Assembly (NCBI RefSeq): GCF_013522825.1
Contig: NZ_JAAMQZ010000027.1
Location: 1-64,000 of the forward strand
Direction of reading: 5' to 3'
DNA from: Stutzerimonas stutzeri
GTDB taxonomy: Bacteria > Pseudomonadota > Gammaproteobacteria > Pseudomonadales > Pseudomonadaceae
Length of the DNA stretch: 64,000 nt
Below, piece by piece: positions 28,267-41,603 of this stretch; position 1 is the stretch's first letter, and each line of letters begins with the position of its first letter. The position numbers and the translations under genes are program-made. Under the pieces are notes generated by a model that worked only from the letters and a program-made list of their open reading frames with translations, searched no databases and was not told the DNA's origin.

Positions 28267-28739
28267 TCAGAGATGACGAACCTCGACGATCTCGAACTCG
28301 ACCAGCCCGCTGGGTGTCTTGACCACGGCGACATCGCCTTCCAGCTTTCCGATCAGTGCGCGCGCAATGGGTGAACTCACCGAAATCTTGCCCAGTTTGA
28401 TCTCCGCTTCGTCCTCACCCACGATCTGGTAGGTGACGCGTTCGTCGGTCTCGACATTGGCGATCTCGACCGTCGTACCGAAGATCACCTTGCCGGTGTG
28501 TGGAATTGCCGTGACATCGATGATCTGCGCGTTCTGCAGACGGCCTTCGATATCGCGAATCCGCGCCTCGACCATGCCCTGCTGTTCACGGGCGGCGTGG
28601 TATTCGGCGTTCTCCTTGAGATCACCGAGCTCACGCGCCACGCCGATGTCATGGCTCAGCTTGGGACGCAGCACCTTGGTCAGGTGCTGATGCTCTTCTT
28701 CCAGGGCGCGTGCGCCCTGAACGGTCATTGGGTATTTGG

Positions 28740-28743
<4 letters not shown>
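28267..28743 (-). CDS. greA: Transcription elongation factor GreA
   Basis: Rescues backtracked RNA polymerase by stimulating cleavage of the nascent RNA. The 158-residue protein has the coiled-coil N-terminal domain with the acidic tip ([20 protein letters not shown], Asp/Glu at 41-44) and the FKBP-like C domain ([19 protein letters not shown]). Its start overlaps the carB stop by 4 nt, as in the P. aeruginosa carAB-greA order. Confidence 0.97.
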
Positions 28744-31961
<3,218 letters not shown>

Positions 31962-31992
31962 GGAGTAACTCTCGAATTCCTGATTTCAGCGA

Positions 31993-33141
31993 TCAGCGAC
32001 GGGCCGCCATGGCGGAGATGAAGCGGTCGAACAGCGGCGCGACGTCGCAAGGACCAGGGCTCGCTTCCGGGTGCCCCTGGAAACCAAAGGCCGTCTTGTC
32101 GGTACGTTCGATACCCTGCAGGGTGCCATCGAACAGCGACTTATGAGTGGCACGCAGATTGGCCGGCAGAGTCGTCTCATCGGCGCAGAAGCCGTGGTTC
32201 TGGCTGGTGATCATCACTACGCCGGTTTCCAGATCCTGCACCGGATGGTTGGCGCCGTGATGGCCGCTGGACATCTTCACCGTGGTCGCACCGGACGCCA
32301 GCGCCAGCAGCTGATGACCGAGGCAGATGCCGAAGACGGGGATATCGGTCTCCAGCACTTCCTGGATCGCCCGGATCGCGTAATCGCACGGCTCGGGATC
32401 ACCCGGGCCATTGGCCAGGAAGATACCGTCCGGATTCAGCGCCAGCGCCTCGCTGGCCGGCGTCTGCGCCGGCAGCACGGTAACCCGGCAGCCACGCGCG
32501 ACCAGCATGCGCAGGATGTTGTACTTGACGCCATAGTCGTAGGCGACCACGTGGTACGGCAACTCACTGGCCGGAATCTCCGGATGGCTGTCGGTTTCCA
32601 GGCTCCAGAGGCTGGAACGCCATTCGTAGCGTTCCTTGACGCTGACTTCCTTGGCCAGGTCCATGCCCTTGAGGCCGGGGAAGCTGCGCGCCAGCTCCAG
32701 CGCCTTCTCTTCGGTCGCATCAGTTCCAGCCAGGATGCAACCATTCTGCGCACCCTTCTCACGCAGAATGCGGGTCAGGCGACGGGTATCGATACCGGCG
32801 ATGGCGACGGTGCCGTTTTCCTTCAGATAGGCATCCAGCGGCTGCTTGTTGCGCCAGTTGCTGGCCAGCAGCGGCAGGTCGCGGATGACCAGACCGGCCG
32901 CCCAGACTTTCCAGGACTCGGCATCTTCCGGCGTGGTGCCGGTATTACCGATGTGCGGATAGGTAAGCGTGACGATCTGCTTGGCATAGGACGGGTCGGT
33001 AAGGATTTCCTGATAGCCGGTCATGGCGGTGTTGAACACCACCTCGCCGATTGTCTGGCCGTCGGCACCGATGGATTCGCCGCGAAAGATGCTGCCATCG
33101 GCAAGGGCCAGAATGGCTGGCGTAGGAGCTGGCTTAGTCAA
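31993..33141 (-). CDS. carA: Carbamoyl-phosphate synthase small subunit
   Basis: Glutaminase subunit that feeds ammonia to CarB. The 382-residue protein has the class I amidotransferase nucleophile [10 protein letters not shown] near residue 270 and the HPE pair in GHPEASPGP. The start is taken as TTG 33141 (TTG ACT AAG CCA), because GGGAGGT lies just upstream at 33144-33150 and the earlier in-frame TTG 33153 lies before that ribosome site. The N terminus [16 protein letters not shown] has four residues (APTP) more than my recollection of P. aeruginosa CarA; the extra codons are framed by repeated CCAGC, a possible hop site. Confidence 0.95.
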   Translation of the reverse strand: MTKPAPTPAILALADGSIFRGESIGADGQTIGEVVFNTAMTGYQEILTDPSYAKQIVTLTYPHIGNTGTTPEDAESWKVWAAGLVIRDLPLLASNWRNKQPLDAYLKENGTVAIAGIDTRRLTRILREKGAQNGCILAGTDATEEKALELARSFPGLKGMDLAKEVSVKERYEWRSSLWSLETDSHPEIPASELPYHVVAYDYGVKYNILRMLVARGCRVTVLPAQTPASEALALNPDGIFLANGPGDPEPCDYAIRAIQEVLETDIPVFGICLGHQLLALASGATTVKMSSGHHGANHPVQDLETGVVMITSQNHGFCADETTLPANLRATHKSLFDGTLQGIERTDKTAFGFQGHPEASPGPCDVAPLFDRFISAMAARR

Positions 33142-33177
33142 GAGACCTCCCAAAGATCAAGGCTGGAGCAGGCGCAG

Positions 33178-33205
33178 ATTGTAAAAAAGCGGGATGACGT
33201 GTGAA
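33178..33205 (-). promoter_or_regulatory. Strong sigma-70 promoter for carAB-greA
   Basis: On the minus strand TTCACA (33200-33205) and TACAAT (33178-33183) are 16 bp apart, each one mismatch from consensus. Transcription would begin near 33171, leaving a 30-nt leader with GGGAGGT before TTG. The -35 lies in the loop and the spacer in one arm of the hairpin at 33184-33221. Confidence 0.65.
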
Positions 33206-33221
33206 GGTCATCCCGCTTTTT
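33184..33221 (-). terminator. Perfect terminator hairpin of dapB overlapping the carA promoter
   Basis: AAAAAGCGGGATGAC pairs with GTCATCCCGCTTTTT over 15 bp around an 8-nt loop, with an oligo-T tract at its 3' side on the minus strand. It ends transcription from dapB, and its 3' arm doubles as the carA promoter spacer. The remainder of 33222-33332 holds only a short dyad TTTAGTG-GACA-CACTAAA at 33244-33261. Confidence 0.8.
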
Positions 33222-33332
33222 ATTGGAGTCATTCTGCGCAACTTTTAGTGGACACACTAAAGCGGGAAGCTTACAGAAAACCCCTTTTGCGGTCCAGCCG
33301 AAATCCACCCGAATTGCAGTGCAGCGGCGAAC

Positions 33333-34145
<813 letters not shown>

Positions 34146-34147
34146 TC

Positions 34148-34223
34148 AGCTCCAAGCTGCAAGCCTCAAGCTGCAAGCCAAGCGCAACACCCTCTTGCGG
34201 CTTGAAGCTTGCAGCTTAAAGCT
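34148..34223 (-). repeat. Heptad-type inverted repeat between dapB and dnaJ
   Basis: The arm 34148-34177 (AGCTCCAAGCTGCAAGCC...) pairs with 34194-34223 over 30 bp with four mismatches. It lies 5 nt downstream of the dnaJ stop and just upstream of dapB. It belongs to the AAGCTTC/AAGCTGC family and may act as a terminator or RNA-stability hairpin for dnaKJ mRNA. Confidence 0.7.
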
Positions 34224-34227
34224 TCTT

Positions 34228-35355
34228 TCAAACATCACCGAAAAAGCGCTTCACACCCTCGAACCAACCGCTGGCCTTGGGTGAATGGGAGGTGTCGCCC
34301 TGCAGGGTGCCGCGAAACTCTTCAAGCATCTCGCGCTGGCGCTTGCTCAGGTTGACCGGCGTCTCCACCGCCACCCGGCACAGCAGGTCGCCTGCCGCAC
34401 CACCGCGCACCGGCGCCACACCCTTGCCGCGCAGACGGAACTGCTTGCCGGTCTGGGTGCCCTCGGGAATCTTCAGCTTGACCCGTCCATCCAGGGTCGG
34501 CACTTCCAGCTCGCCACCCAGCGCCGCGTCGGCGAAGCTGATCGGCACTTCGCAATACAGATGCTTGCCGTCGCGCTGGAAGATCGCGTGCTCACGCACG
34601 TTGACCACCACGTACAGGTCGCCCGCCGGACCACCCTGGGTTCCGGCCTCGCCTTCGCCGGTCAGGCGAATGCGGTCGCCGGTGTCGACGCCTGCCGGCA
34701 CCTTGACCGAAAGCGTCTTCTGCTCTTCCACACGACCCTGGCCATGGCAGCTGCCACAGGGATCGGAAATCATCTTGCCGCTGCCATGGCAGCGCGGGCA
34801 GGTTTGCTGCACCGAAAAGAAGCCCTGCTGCATACGTACCTGGCCGATGCCACCGCAGGTGGTACAGGTAACGGGGCTGGTGCCTTTCTTCGCGCCCGAG
34901 CCATCGCAGGTCTTGCATTCGGCAAGCGTCGGCACGCGAATGGTCACCGTCGTACCACGCACGGCCTCTTCCAGATCCAGCTCCAGCGTGTAACGCAGAT
35001 CGCTGCCGCGCTGAGCGCCACCGCGTGAGCTACCGCGCGCGCCGGTAAAGAAATCGCTGAACACGTCGCCGAAGATATCGGAGAAATTAGCGTTGCCATA
35101 CGCCGCGCCCGCGCCAGCCCCCATCTGCGGGTCGACGCCGGCGTGGCCATACTGGTCGTACGCCTGCCGCTTGCTGGCATCGGAGAGCACTTCGTAAGCC
35201 TCGTTGGCCTCCTTGAAGGCTTCCTCAGCCGCCTTGTCATCCGGGTTGCGATCGGGATGATGCTTCATGGCGAGGCGGCGGTAAGCCTTTTTCAGCTCCG
35301 CCTCGCTGGCGCCACGCTCGACGCCCAGCACTTCGTAATAATCACGTTTGGCCAT
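34228..35355 (-). CDS. dnaJ: Chaperone protein DnaJ
   Basis: Hsp40 co-chaperone of DnaK. The 375-residue protein has the J domain with HPD at about 33-35 ([14 protein letters not shown]), a G/F-rich linker, and four zinc-finger CXXCXGXG repeats ([32 protein letters not shown]), with the C-terminal substrate domains intact. It follows dnaK by 170 nt; that gap holds a REP-like GC hairpin at 35400-35417 and no gene. Confidence 0.98.
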   Translation of the reverse strand: MAKRDYYEVLGVERGASEAELKKAYRRLAMKHHPDRNPDDKAAEEAFKEANEAYEVLSDASKRQAYDQYGHAGVDPQMGAGAGAAYGNANFSDIFGDVFSDFFTGARGSSRGGAQRGSDLRYTLELDLEEAVRGTTVTIRVPTLAECKTCDGSGAKKGTSPVTCTTCGGIGQVRMQQGFFSVQQTCPRCHGSGKMISDPCGSCHGQGRVEEQKTLSVKVPAGVDTGDRIRLTGEGEAGTQGGPAGDLYVVVNVREHAIFQRDGKHLYCEVPISFADAALGGELEVPTLDGRVKLKIPEGTQTGKQFRLRGKGVAPVRGGAAGDLLCRVAVETPVNLSKRQREMLEEFRGTLQGDTSHSPKASGWFEGVKRFFGDV

Positions 35356-35525
35356 AAATTTCCTGAACCTTCAAATTCGTACCCTCCAGACACGCCGACG
35401 CGGGAGCAAGCCCCCGCGCAGCGGTCACGCCTGTCGCGAACGCGTCGCGGCAGACCGGAAGGAAAGGCAGCCCGCACTGACAGCGACAGGCTGCGCGCCC
35501 TTCCATGTGGGTCACAAGTGGCGGA

Positions 35526-37439
35526 TTACTTGTTGTCCTTGACCTCTTCGAACTCCGCATCGACCACGTCATCGCCCGGCTGCGCGCCGTCATCCGCCGG
35601 CTGGCCTTCACCACCCTGGGGCTGTTCGGCATACATCTTCTGCGCCAACGGCGTGGACGCCTGGGATACTGCCGCGATCTTGGCTTCGATCTCGGCCTTG
35701 TCGTCGCCCTTGATGGCTACTTCCAGCTCGCCAATGGCCTTTTCGATAGCGGTCTTGTCGTCCTCGCTGGCCTTGTCGCCTGCCTCGGTCAGCATCTTGC
35801 GCGTGGCATGGACCAGCTGGTCGCCCTGGTTACGGGCGCCGGCCAGCTCTTCGAACTTGCGGTCTTCCTCGGCGTTGGCCTCGGCGTCGCGCACCATCTG
35901 TTCGATCTCCTCCTCGGACAGACCGGAGTTGGCCTTGATCACGATGGACTGATGCTTGCCGGTGGCCTTGTCTTTTGCCGAGACATGCAGGATGCCGTTG
36001 GCATCGATATCGAAGGTGACTTCGATCTGCGGCATGCCACGCGGTGCTGGCGGAATCTCGGCCAGGTCGAAACGACCCAGCGACTTGTTGCCGCTGGCCT
36101 GCTTGCGCTCACCCTGCAGCACATGAATGGTCACAGCGCTCTGGTTGTCGTCGGCGGTGGAGAACACCTGGGACTTCTTGGTCGGGATGGTGGTGTTCTT
36201 CTCGATCAGCGCGGTCATCACGCCGCCCATGGTTTCGATACCCAGGGTCAGCGGCGACACGTCCAGCAGCAGCACGTCCTTGACGTCACCGGCCAGTACC
36301 GCGCCCTGGATCGCAGCACCCATGGCCACGGCTTCATCCGGGTTGACGTCCTTGCGTGCTTCCTTGCCGAAGAACTCGGCGACCTTCTGCTGCACCAACG
36401 GCATGCGGGTCTGACCACCGACCAGGATCACATCATCGATCTTGCCGGTGTCGATACCGGCGTCCTTCAGGGCGATGCGGCACGGTTCGAGAGTACGCTG
36501 CACCAGGTCTTCCACCAGCGCTTCCAGTTTGGCGCGGGAGATCTTCACGTTCAGGTGCTTGGGACCGGTGGCATCGGCGGTGATGTACGGCAGGTTGACG
36601 TCGGTCTGCTGGCTGGACGAGAGCTCGATCTTGGCCTTCTCGGCGGCTTCCTTCAGGCGCTGCATGGCCAGCGGGTCGCCCTTGAGGTTCATGCCGGTTT
36701 CTTTCTTGAATTCGTCGACGAGGTAGTCGATCAGGCGGATATCGAAGTCCTCACCACCCAGGAAGGTATCGCCATTGGTGGCCAATACTTCGAACTGGTG
36801 CTCGCCGTCGACTTCGGCAATCTCGATGACCGAGACGTCGAAGGTGCCGCCACCCAGGTCATAGACGATGACGGTGTGGTCGCCCTTGGCCTTGTCCATG
36901 CCATAGGCCAGCGCAGCCGCGGTCGGCTCGTTGATGATGCGCTTGACGTCGAGCCCTGCAATGCGACCGGCATCCTTGGTGGCCTGGCGCTGGCTGTCGT
37001 TGAAGTAGGCCGGCACGGTGATGACCGCTTCGGTGACCGGCTCGCCGAGGTAGTCTTCGGCGGTCTTCTTCATCTTCTTGAGGATTTCCGCGGAAATCTG
37101 CGGCGGCGCCATCTTCTGGCCGTTCACTTCCACCCAGGCATCGGCGTTGTCGGCCTTGACGATCTTGTAGGGGACCATCTGGATGTCTTTCTGCACGACC
37201 TCTTCTTCGAAACGACGACCGATCAGTCGCTTCACCGCGTAGAGGGTGTTATGGGGGTTGGTCACTGCCTGACGCTTGGCCGACTGGCCAACCAGAATTT
37301 CGCCATCATTGGCGTACGCAATGATCGACGGCGTGGTGCGACCGCCTTCGGCGTTCTCGATGACCTTGGCCTTGCCGTTTTCCAGAATGGAGACGCAGGA
37401 GTTGGTAGTCCCCAGGTCGATACCGATAATTTTGCCCAT
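35526..37439 (-). CDS. dnaK: Chaperone protein DnaK
   Basis: Hsp70 chaperone. The 637-residue protein starts [18 protein letters not shown] and has the Hsp70 signatures [15 protein letters not shown] and [14 protein letters not shown], substrate-binding [14 protein letters not shown], and an acidic C terminus ending [15 protein letters not shown]. Start 37439 is fixed by homology; the extension to 37499 is not family-like. It lies in a grpE-dnaK-dnaJ heat-shock cluster. Confidence 0.98.
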   Translation of the reverse strand: MGKIIGIDLGTTNSCVSILENGKAKVIENAEGGRTTPSIIAYANDGEILVGQSAKRQAVTNPHNTLYAVKRLIGRRFEEEVVQKDIQMVPYKIVKADNADAWVEVNGQKMAPPQISAEILKKMKKTAEDYLGEPVTEAVITVPAYFNDSQRQATKDAGRIAGLDVKRIINEPTAAALAYGMDKAKGDHTVIVYDLGGGTFDVSVIEIAEVDGEHQFEVLATNGDTFLGGEDFDIRLIDYLVDEFKKETGMNLKGDPLAMQRLKEAAEKAKIELSSSQQTDVNLPYITADATGPKHLNVKISRAKLEALVEDLVQRTLEPCRIALKDAGIDTGKIDDVILVGGQTRMPLVQQKVAEFFGKEARKDVNPDEAVAMGAAIQGAVLAGDVKDVLLLDVSPLTLGIETMGGVMTALIEKNTTIPTKKSQVFSTADDNQSAVTIHVLQGERKQASGNKSLGRFDLAEIPPAPRGMPQIEVTFDIDANGILHVSAKDKATGKHQSIVIKANSGLSEEEIEQMVRDAEANAEEDRKFEELAGARNQGDQLVHATRKMLTEAGDKASEDDKTAIEKAIGELEVAIKGDDKAEIEAKIAAVSQASTPLAQKMYAEQPQGGEGQPADDGAQPGDDVVDAEFEEVKDNK

Positions 37440-37539
37440 TTGTCTATCTCCGAAAATCTTGGATGAAATCCGCGCCTGTTTACCGGCTGCGGGTAACACA
37501 AAAACGCTTGGCTACCAGATGGGGGTCAGCCGTGAGAAT

Positions 37540-38109
37540 TCAAGCCTTCTCGTCGATCGAAGGCGGAGTCTGCGCAGGCGCCTTGCTGACCACCACCATC
37601 GCGGGGCGCAGCAGACGACCGTTGAGCAGGTAACCCTTCTGGAACACCTTGAGCACGCTGCCCGGCTCGGCGTGGGTGCTTTCCTCCATCGCCATGGCCT
37701 GATGATGCTCGGGATTGAAGGGCTCACCCTGGGGATCGAGCTGTGTCAGTTGATGGCGCGCCAACGTATCGAGCAGAAGCTTGAGCGTCAGCTCGAGTCC
37801 TTCGCGTACAGCCTTGACGGCTTCATCGTCAGGGCTAGACAACTCAAGGCCACGCTCCAGGCTATCAGCCACCGCCAGCAGGTCACCGGCGAACTTTTCC
37901 AGGGCGAACTTGTGCGCCTTCTCGACATCCTGTTCGGCACGGCGACGGATGTTCTGCAGCTCGGCAGCAACCCTCAAGGACTGATCCTGCGCAGCGGCCA
38001 GCTGTTCTTCCAGAGAGGCTACGCGCCCAGCCAGATCCTCACTCGCCTCGGCGTGCAGGTCTTCATTTTCTTCAAGGGTCTGGTTGTCCAGGTTCTGCTC
38101 GTCGGCCAT
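37540..38109 (-). CDS. grpE: Nucleotide exchange factor GrpE
   Basis: Releases ADP from DnaK. The 189-residue protein has an acidic, disordered N terminus, a long coiled coil (about 25-110, [30 protein letters not shown]) and the beta domain with [41 protein letters not shown]. First gene of the heat-shock cluster, behind a sigma-32 promoter. Confidence 0.97.
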   Translation of the reverse strand: MADEQNLDNQTLEENEDLHAEASEDLAGRVASLEEQLAAAQDQSLRVAAELQNIRRRAEQDVEKAHKFALEKFAGDLLAVADSLERGLELSSPDDEAVKAVREGLELTLKLLLDTLARHQLTQLDPQGEPFNPEHHQAMAMEESTHAEPGSVLKVFQKGYLLNGRLLRPAMVVVSKAPAQTPPSIDEKA

Positions 38110-38163
38110 GCGGTCCTCCTCATCAAGTCTTCAGCGGACTGTCGGGTCCGCGCTTGTGCGGCT

Positions 38164-38191
38164 ATATGGGGGCGCGAAATCGTGGTTCAAG
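38164..38191 (-). promoter_or_regulatory. Sigma-32 heat-shock promoter of grpE-dnaK-dnaJ
   Basis: On the minus strand CCCCTTGAAC (CTTGAAC at 38185-38191) and CCCCATAT (38164-38171) are 13 bp apart, close to the consensus CTTGAAA-N13-15-CCCCATNT. The start would fall near 38155, about 45 nt before grpE. Confidence 0.85.
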
Positions 38192-38216
38192 GGGCGGGAC
38201 AGCAGCTGCAAGCAAG

Positions 38217-38290
38217 CGTAGGGTGGATGTCGCTTTTTACATCCACCGAGGCTCCGCTCGTCGGGTCGATGAAGCGTGACCCGACCTACA
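38217..38290. repeat. GTAGGTCGG-type intergenic repeat
   Basis: Two adjacent hairpins: GGTGGATGT/ACATCCACC (38222-38247) and GTCGGGTC/GACCCGAC (38260-38285), bounded by CGTAGG and CCTACA. A related copy lies at 41233-41286. Such units are dispersed between genes in many pseudomonads. Confidence 0.7.
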
Positions 38291-38330
38291 GCTGCAGCGA
38301 ATCAGTGTGCGGGCCGGCGCTCAGAGCCCG

Positions 38331-38410
38331 TCAAGCTTTCCTCTTCCAGCCTCAGGCTTCCGGCTTCAGGCCGCTTTTACTTGAAGCTTGCGGCTTGCAG
38401 CTTGCCGCTG
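38331..38410. repeat. Degenerate AAGCTTC heptad repeats upstream of recN
   Basis: Runs of CTTCCAGCCTCAGGCTTCCGGCTTCAGG followed by CTTGAAGCTTGCGGCTTGCAGCTTGCC, the same heptad family as the hairpins at 14517, 16307 and 34148, but here less well paired. Together with the repeat at 38217 it fills the 370-nt grpE-recN interval. Confidence 0.55.
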
Positions 38411-38443
38411 TTTTTTTCCCACTTGTAGCCGCCCGAAAAACTA

Positions 38444-38459
38444 CTGTATAAATAGCCAG
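38444..38459 (+). promoter_or_regulatory. LexA (SOS) box of recN
   Basis: CTGTATAAATAGCCAG is a complete CTG-N10-CAG LexA site with an AT-rich core. It overlaps a -10 like TATAAA (38447-38452), so LexA would block initiation. It lies 23 nt before the recN start. Confidence 0.85.
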
Positions 38460-38481
38460 CCACAGCTTTCGGAGCCCTGAC

Positions 38482-40155
38482 ATGCTGGTTCATCTGTCCG
38501 TTCACAATTTCGCCATCGTCGAACACCTCGATCTCGAACTGCAGCGCGGCATGAGCGTGATCAGCGGCGAAACCGGCGCCGGCAAATCAATCATGCTCGA
38601 CGCCCTCGGGCTCGCCCTGGGGGATCGCGCCGACAGCAGCGCGGTGCGCATCGGCGCGGACAAGGCCGATATTCTCGCCAGCTTCGACCTGGACGACATT
38701 CCCGATGCCCGCGCCTGGCTCGCCGAGCGCGACCTGGACAACGACGGGCCGTGCATTCTGCGCCGCGTCATTACGGCCGAGGGTCGCTCACGCGGCTACA
38801 TCAACGGCACGCCCTGTCCCCAGGGCGATCTCAAGGCGCTGGGTGAGCTGCTGATCGATATCCACAACCAGCACGAACACCAGTCCCTGCTCAAGACCGA
38901 TACCCATCGGCGCCTGCTCGACGAGTACAGCGGCAGTCAGGAGCTGGTACGCCAGGTGCAGCTGGCCGCGCAGCGCTGGCGCCAGACCCGACAGACACTG
39001 GAGCGACTGAGCAACAGCAGCGACGAACAGCGCGCACGTCACCAGTTGCTCAGCTACCAGCTGGAAGAACTGGAGAATCTGGCACTCGGCGAGAACGAAC
39101 AGGAACAACTGGAGCACGAACACCGCAACCTAGCCAACGCCGAACAGCTGCTCGGCGCCTGCCGCCAGGTCATGGACATGTGCAGCGAGAGCGATGCTGG
39201 CAACGTACTGTCGGCACTGACCGGCAGCCTGCAGCGGCTTTCCGCTTTCCAGAATCAGCCCGGCGCACTGGCCGAAGCGGTGAACCTGCTGGCCAGCGCA
39301 CAGATTCAGGTCGAGGAAGCCATGGGCGAGTTGAATCGCTTCGTCGATCACTTCGATGCCGACCCCGAGCGCCAGCAAACGCTGGAAGAACGACTGGACG
39401 CCATCTACACCCTGGCCCGCAAACACCGCATACAGCCTGCCGAACTGCCGCTGCTGCAGCAGCGCCTGCTTGAGGAGCTTGAAAGCCTCAACGCCGATGA
39501 CGAGGCCCTTGTACGCCTGGGCGAAGAATTGGCCGCCTACGGTCGTCACTATGAGGAAAAAGCGTCCGAACTGAGCAGGATTCGCCGAAATGCAGCCGAG
39601 ACACTCGCCGCCTCGGTCGAAAGCGAAATCCAGCGCCTGGGCATGCCGGGCGGAAGATTCAGCGTGCAGCTCAAGCCCGCCGCCGAAGGCGACTACATGC
39701 CCTTCGGCCTGGAACAGGTGGAGTTTCTGGTCAGCGCCAACCCGGGCCAGCCACTGCGCCCCCTGGCGAAGGTCGCCTCCGGCGGCGAGCTGTCGCGCAT
39801 CAGCCTCGCGATTCAGGTGATTACCGCACAGACCTCGCGCGTACCGACCCTGGTATTCGACGAAGTCGACGTGGGCATCGGTGGCCCGACCGCCGAAGTG
39901 GTTGGCCAGCTACTGCGGCGCATTGGCGAACAGGGGCAGGTATTGACCGTCACCCACCTGCCCCAGGTGGCCGCACAGGGGCATAATCACCTGTTCGTGC
40001 ACAAGGCACGCGGGCAGGATGAAACCCATACGGCGGTCGCGACGCTGCAGGAGGACGAACGCATCGAAGAGATCGCACGAATGCTCGGCGGTGTCGACCT
40101 GACCGAACAGGCGCTGGCGCATGCGCGTCAGATGATCGATTCAGCCCAGGCATGA
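38482..40155 (+). CDS. recN: DNA repair protein RecN
   Basis: SMC-like ATPase for double-strand-break repair. The 557-residue protein has the N-terminal Walker A GETGAGKS (29-36), a central coiled coil (about 150-360), the ABC signature LRPLAKVASGGELSRISLAI and Walker B TLVFDEVDVGIGG near 450. GGAG precedes the ATG. It is SOS-controlled through the LexA box and convergent with fur. Confidence 0.97.
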   Translation: MLVHLSVHNFAIVEHLDLELQRGMSVISGETGAGKSIMLDALGLALGDRADSSAVRIGADKADILASFDLDDIPDARAWLAERDLDNDGPCILRRVITAEGRSRGYINGTPCPQGDLKALGELLIDIHNQHEHQSLLKTDTHRRLLDEYSGSQELVRQVQLAAQRWRQTRQTLERLSNSSDEQRARHQLLSYQLEELENLALGENEQEQLEHEHRNLANAEQLLGACRQVMDMCSESDAGNVLSALTGSLQRLSAFQNQPGALAEAVNLLASAQIQVEEAMGELNRFVDHFDADPERQQTLEERLDAIYTLARKHRIQPAELPLLQQRLLEELESLNADDEALVRLGEELAAYGRHYEEKASELSRIRRNAAETLAASVESEIQRLGMPGGRFSVQLKPAAEGDYMPFGLEQVEFLVSANPGQPLRPLAKVASGGELSRISLAIQVITAQTSRVPTLVFDEVDVGIGGPTAEVVGQLLRRIGEQGQVLTVTHLPQVAAQGHNHLFVHKARGQDETHTAVATLQEDERIEEIARMLGGVDLTEQALAHARQMIDSAQA

Positions 40156-40166
40156 CCGAGCGTGCA

Positions 40167-40198
40167 CCAGAAAGGCGACCCGCAGGTCGCCTTTCTGG
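40167..40198. terminator. Bidirectional terminator between recN and fur
   Basis: CCAGAAAGGCGACC-CGCA-GGTCGCCTTTCTGG is a perfect 14-bp stem with a 4-nt loop in the gap between the convergent genes. Confidence 0.85.
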
Positions 40199-40209
40199 TA
40201 TTCCCGCGA

Positions 40210-40617
40210 CTATTCGGGCTTCTTGCGTACGTAGAGCACCAGATTGTGGTCTACCAGCTCGTAGCCATGGCGTGTGACGATCTCTTTCTGCAACATTTCG
40301 ATCTCATGGTCGAAAAATTCGATGACCTCGCCACTATCGACGCAGACCATATGATCGTGGTGACCGCCGTCGGCGAGTTCGAATACCGCATGACCGCCAT
40401 CGAAGTTGTGGCGGACAACCAGCCCTGCCGCCTCGAATTGCGTGAGCACACGATAAACAGTGGCCAGGCCGACATCTTCGCCCGCCTCCATCAGCGCCTT
40501 GTAGACATCCTCGGCGCTCATATGGCGCTGATCGGCGGTATCCAGCATCTGCAGGATCTTGACCCGTGGCAGGGTCACCTTGAGGCCAGCTTTGCGTAGT
40601 TCGCTATTTTCAACCAT
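40210..40617 (-). CDS. fur: Ferric uptake regulator Fur
   Basis: Iron-responsive repressor of siderophore and uptake genes. The 135-residue protein ([22 protein letters not shown]) has a winged-helix N domain and the metal segment [13 protein letters not shown]. As in P. aeruginosa Fur, only one cysteine is present: the CXXC zinc site of E. coli Fur is CVDS here. ATG 40617 is chosen by homology over an extension to 40704 that would cover the bamE promoter. It is divergent from bamE. Confidence 0.97.
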   Translation of the reverse strand: MVENSELRKAGLKVTLPRVKILQMLDTADQRHMSAEDVYKALMEAGEDVGLATVYRVLTQFEAAGLVVRHNFDGGHAVFELADGGHHDHMVCVDSGEVIEFFDHEIEMLQKEIVTRHGYELVDHNLVLYVRKKPE

Positions 40618-40641
40618 GGTTGGCTTTCTCACTGCTGCTGT

Positions 40642-40670
40642 TTCGCAGCCTCCTTCAATACGGGTATGAT
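40642..40670 (+). promoter_or_regulatory. Sigma-70 promoter candidate for bamE
   Basis: TTCGCA (40642-40647) and TATGAT (40665-40670) with a 17-bp spacer in the 93-nt fur-bamE gap. The predicted start near 40677 leaves a 34-nt leader. The fur promoter must overlap this region on the other strand. Confidence 0.5.
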
Positions 40671-40710
40671 CCGGGCTTTGCCCAGCCAAGATAGTGGAAG
40701 TCATCTACCG

Positions 40711-41220
40711 ATGCAAAACACCAAGCTCATGCTGTCCAGCCTCACGCTCGTGGGCCTGTTCGCACTCGCCGGTTGTTCATTCCCCGGGGTTTACAAGGTG
40801 GACATTCAACAGGGCAATGTCGTTACACAGGACATGATAGACCAGTTGCGCCCTGGAATGACCCGGTCTCAAGTGCGGTTTATCATGGGCAACCCCCTGA
40901 TTACCGACACCTTCCATGCCAGCCGCTGGGATTACCTGTACAGCATCCAGCCGGGCGGCAGCCAGCGCCAGCAGGAGCGCATGAGCCTGGTCTTCAACGC
41001 CAATGACCAGCTGGCAGGTCTTGCCGGCGACTTCAAACCCGGCGTCAGTCGCGATGAGGCGATCCTCGGTACCGGCCAGCCTGCAGGGCAGATCCCGCAG
41101 CGCACCGAAGCGCAAGACGAGGCCATCGAGCCCGGCTCCCTGCTCGAACAGATCCAGCGCGAAGTCGATGCCGCAGAGCCAGTGCCTGTGCCGTCGCCGA
41201 CACCTATCGATACAAACTGA
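40711..41220 (+). CDS. bamE: Outer membrane assembly lipoprotein BamE (OmlA/SmpA)
   Basis: Lipoprotein of the BAM beta-barrel assembly complex. The 169-residue precursor has a signal peptide with lipobox LFALAGC (lipidated Cys near residue 22) and the SmpA/OmlA domain [47 protein letters not shown]. The C-terminal half is Pro/Glu-rich. ATG 40711 is chosen so that the signal peptide begins with MQNTKLML. Confidence 0.95.
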   Translation: MQNTKLMLSSLTLVGLFALAGCSFPGVYKVDIQQGNVVTQDMIDQLRPGMTRSQVRFIMGNPLITDTFHASRWDYLYSIQPGGSQRQQERMSLVFNANDQLAGLAGDFKPGVSRDEAILGTGQPAGQIPQRTEAQDEAIEPGSLLEQIQREVDAAEPVPVPSPTPIDTN

Positions 41221-41232
41221 TTTCAGTAAAAC

Positions 41233-41286
41233 GTCGGATTACCGCCTGCGGAACGCCGGATCACGCCTTCGGCCAATCCGACCTAC
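41233..41286. repeat. GTAGGTCGG-type repeat at the rnfH 3' end
   Basis: GTCGGATT ... GGCCAATCCGAC-CTACG forms an imperfect hairpin resembling the second half of the repeat at 38217-38290. Its CTA end is the complement of the rnfH stop codon TAG (41283-41285), so the element abuts or defines the end of that gene. Confidence 0.6.
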
Positions 41287-41603
41287 GCCTCGCCAGCCTC
41301 GGCCTTGCTCTTCGCAGCCTTGGCAGCGCGTTGCTTGCGCACTTCCTTGGGGTCGGCAATCAGCGGGCGGTAGATCTCGACCCGCTCGCCCTCTTCCAGC
41401 ACGCGCTCATCCGGCTTGGGCACTGCCCTGCCGAAAATCCCCAGCGGGGCAGTTGCCAGATCCAGTCCCGGAAAGAAGCCATCCATTCCCGAAAGCAACA
41501 CCGCCTGACGCACGCTCGTTCCGGCAGGCACGGTCAGGCTCAATAGTTTCTGCTTGTCAGCCAGCGCGTAGACGACCTCGATCGCAATGACGGCCTTATC
41601 CAT
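41283..41603 (-). CDS. rnfH: RnfH family protein (UPF0125)
   Basis: A 106-residue protein with a ubiquitin-like (beta-grasp) fold pattern: IAIEVVYALADKQKLLSLTVPAGTSVRQAVLLSG...VGIFGRAVPKPDERVLEEGERVEIYRPLIADPKEVRKQRA. The family often pairs with ratA, as here (8-nt overlap). No rnf genes are nearby. The biochemical role is not established. ATG 41603 (MDKAVIAIEVV) is chosen by homology. The Lys/Ala-rich tail ends inside a repeat. Confidence 0.88.
   Translation of the reverse strand: MDKAVIAIEVVYALADKQKLLSLTVPAGTSVRQAVLLSGMDGFFPGLDLATAPLGIFGRAVPKPDERVLEEGERVEIYRPLIADPKEVRKQRAAKAAKSKAEAGEA

Noticed and set aside
35400..35417. Classic Pseudomonas REP sequence between dnaK and dnaJ
   Set aside because: GCGGG/CCCGC with a short loop resembles a REP half, but a single copy in the window is too little to call.
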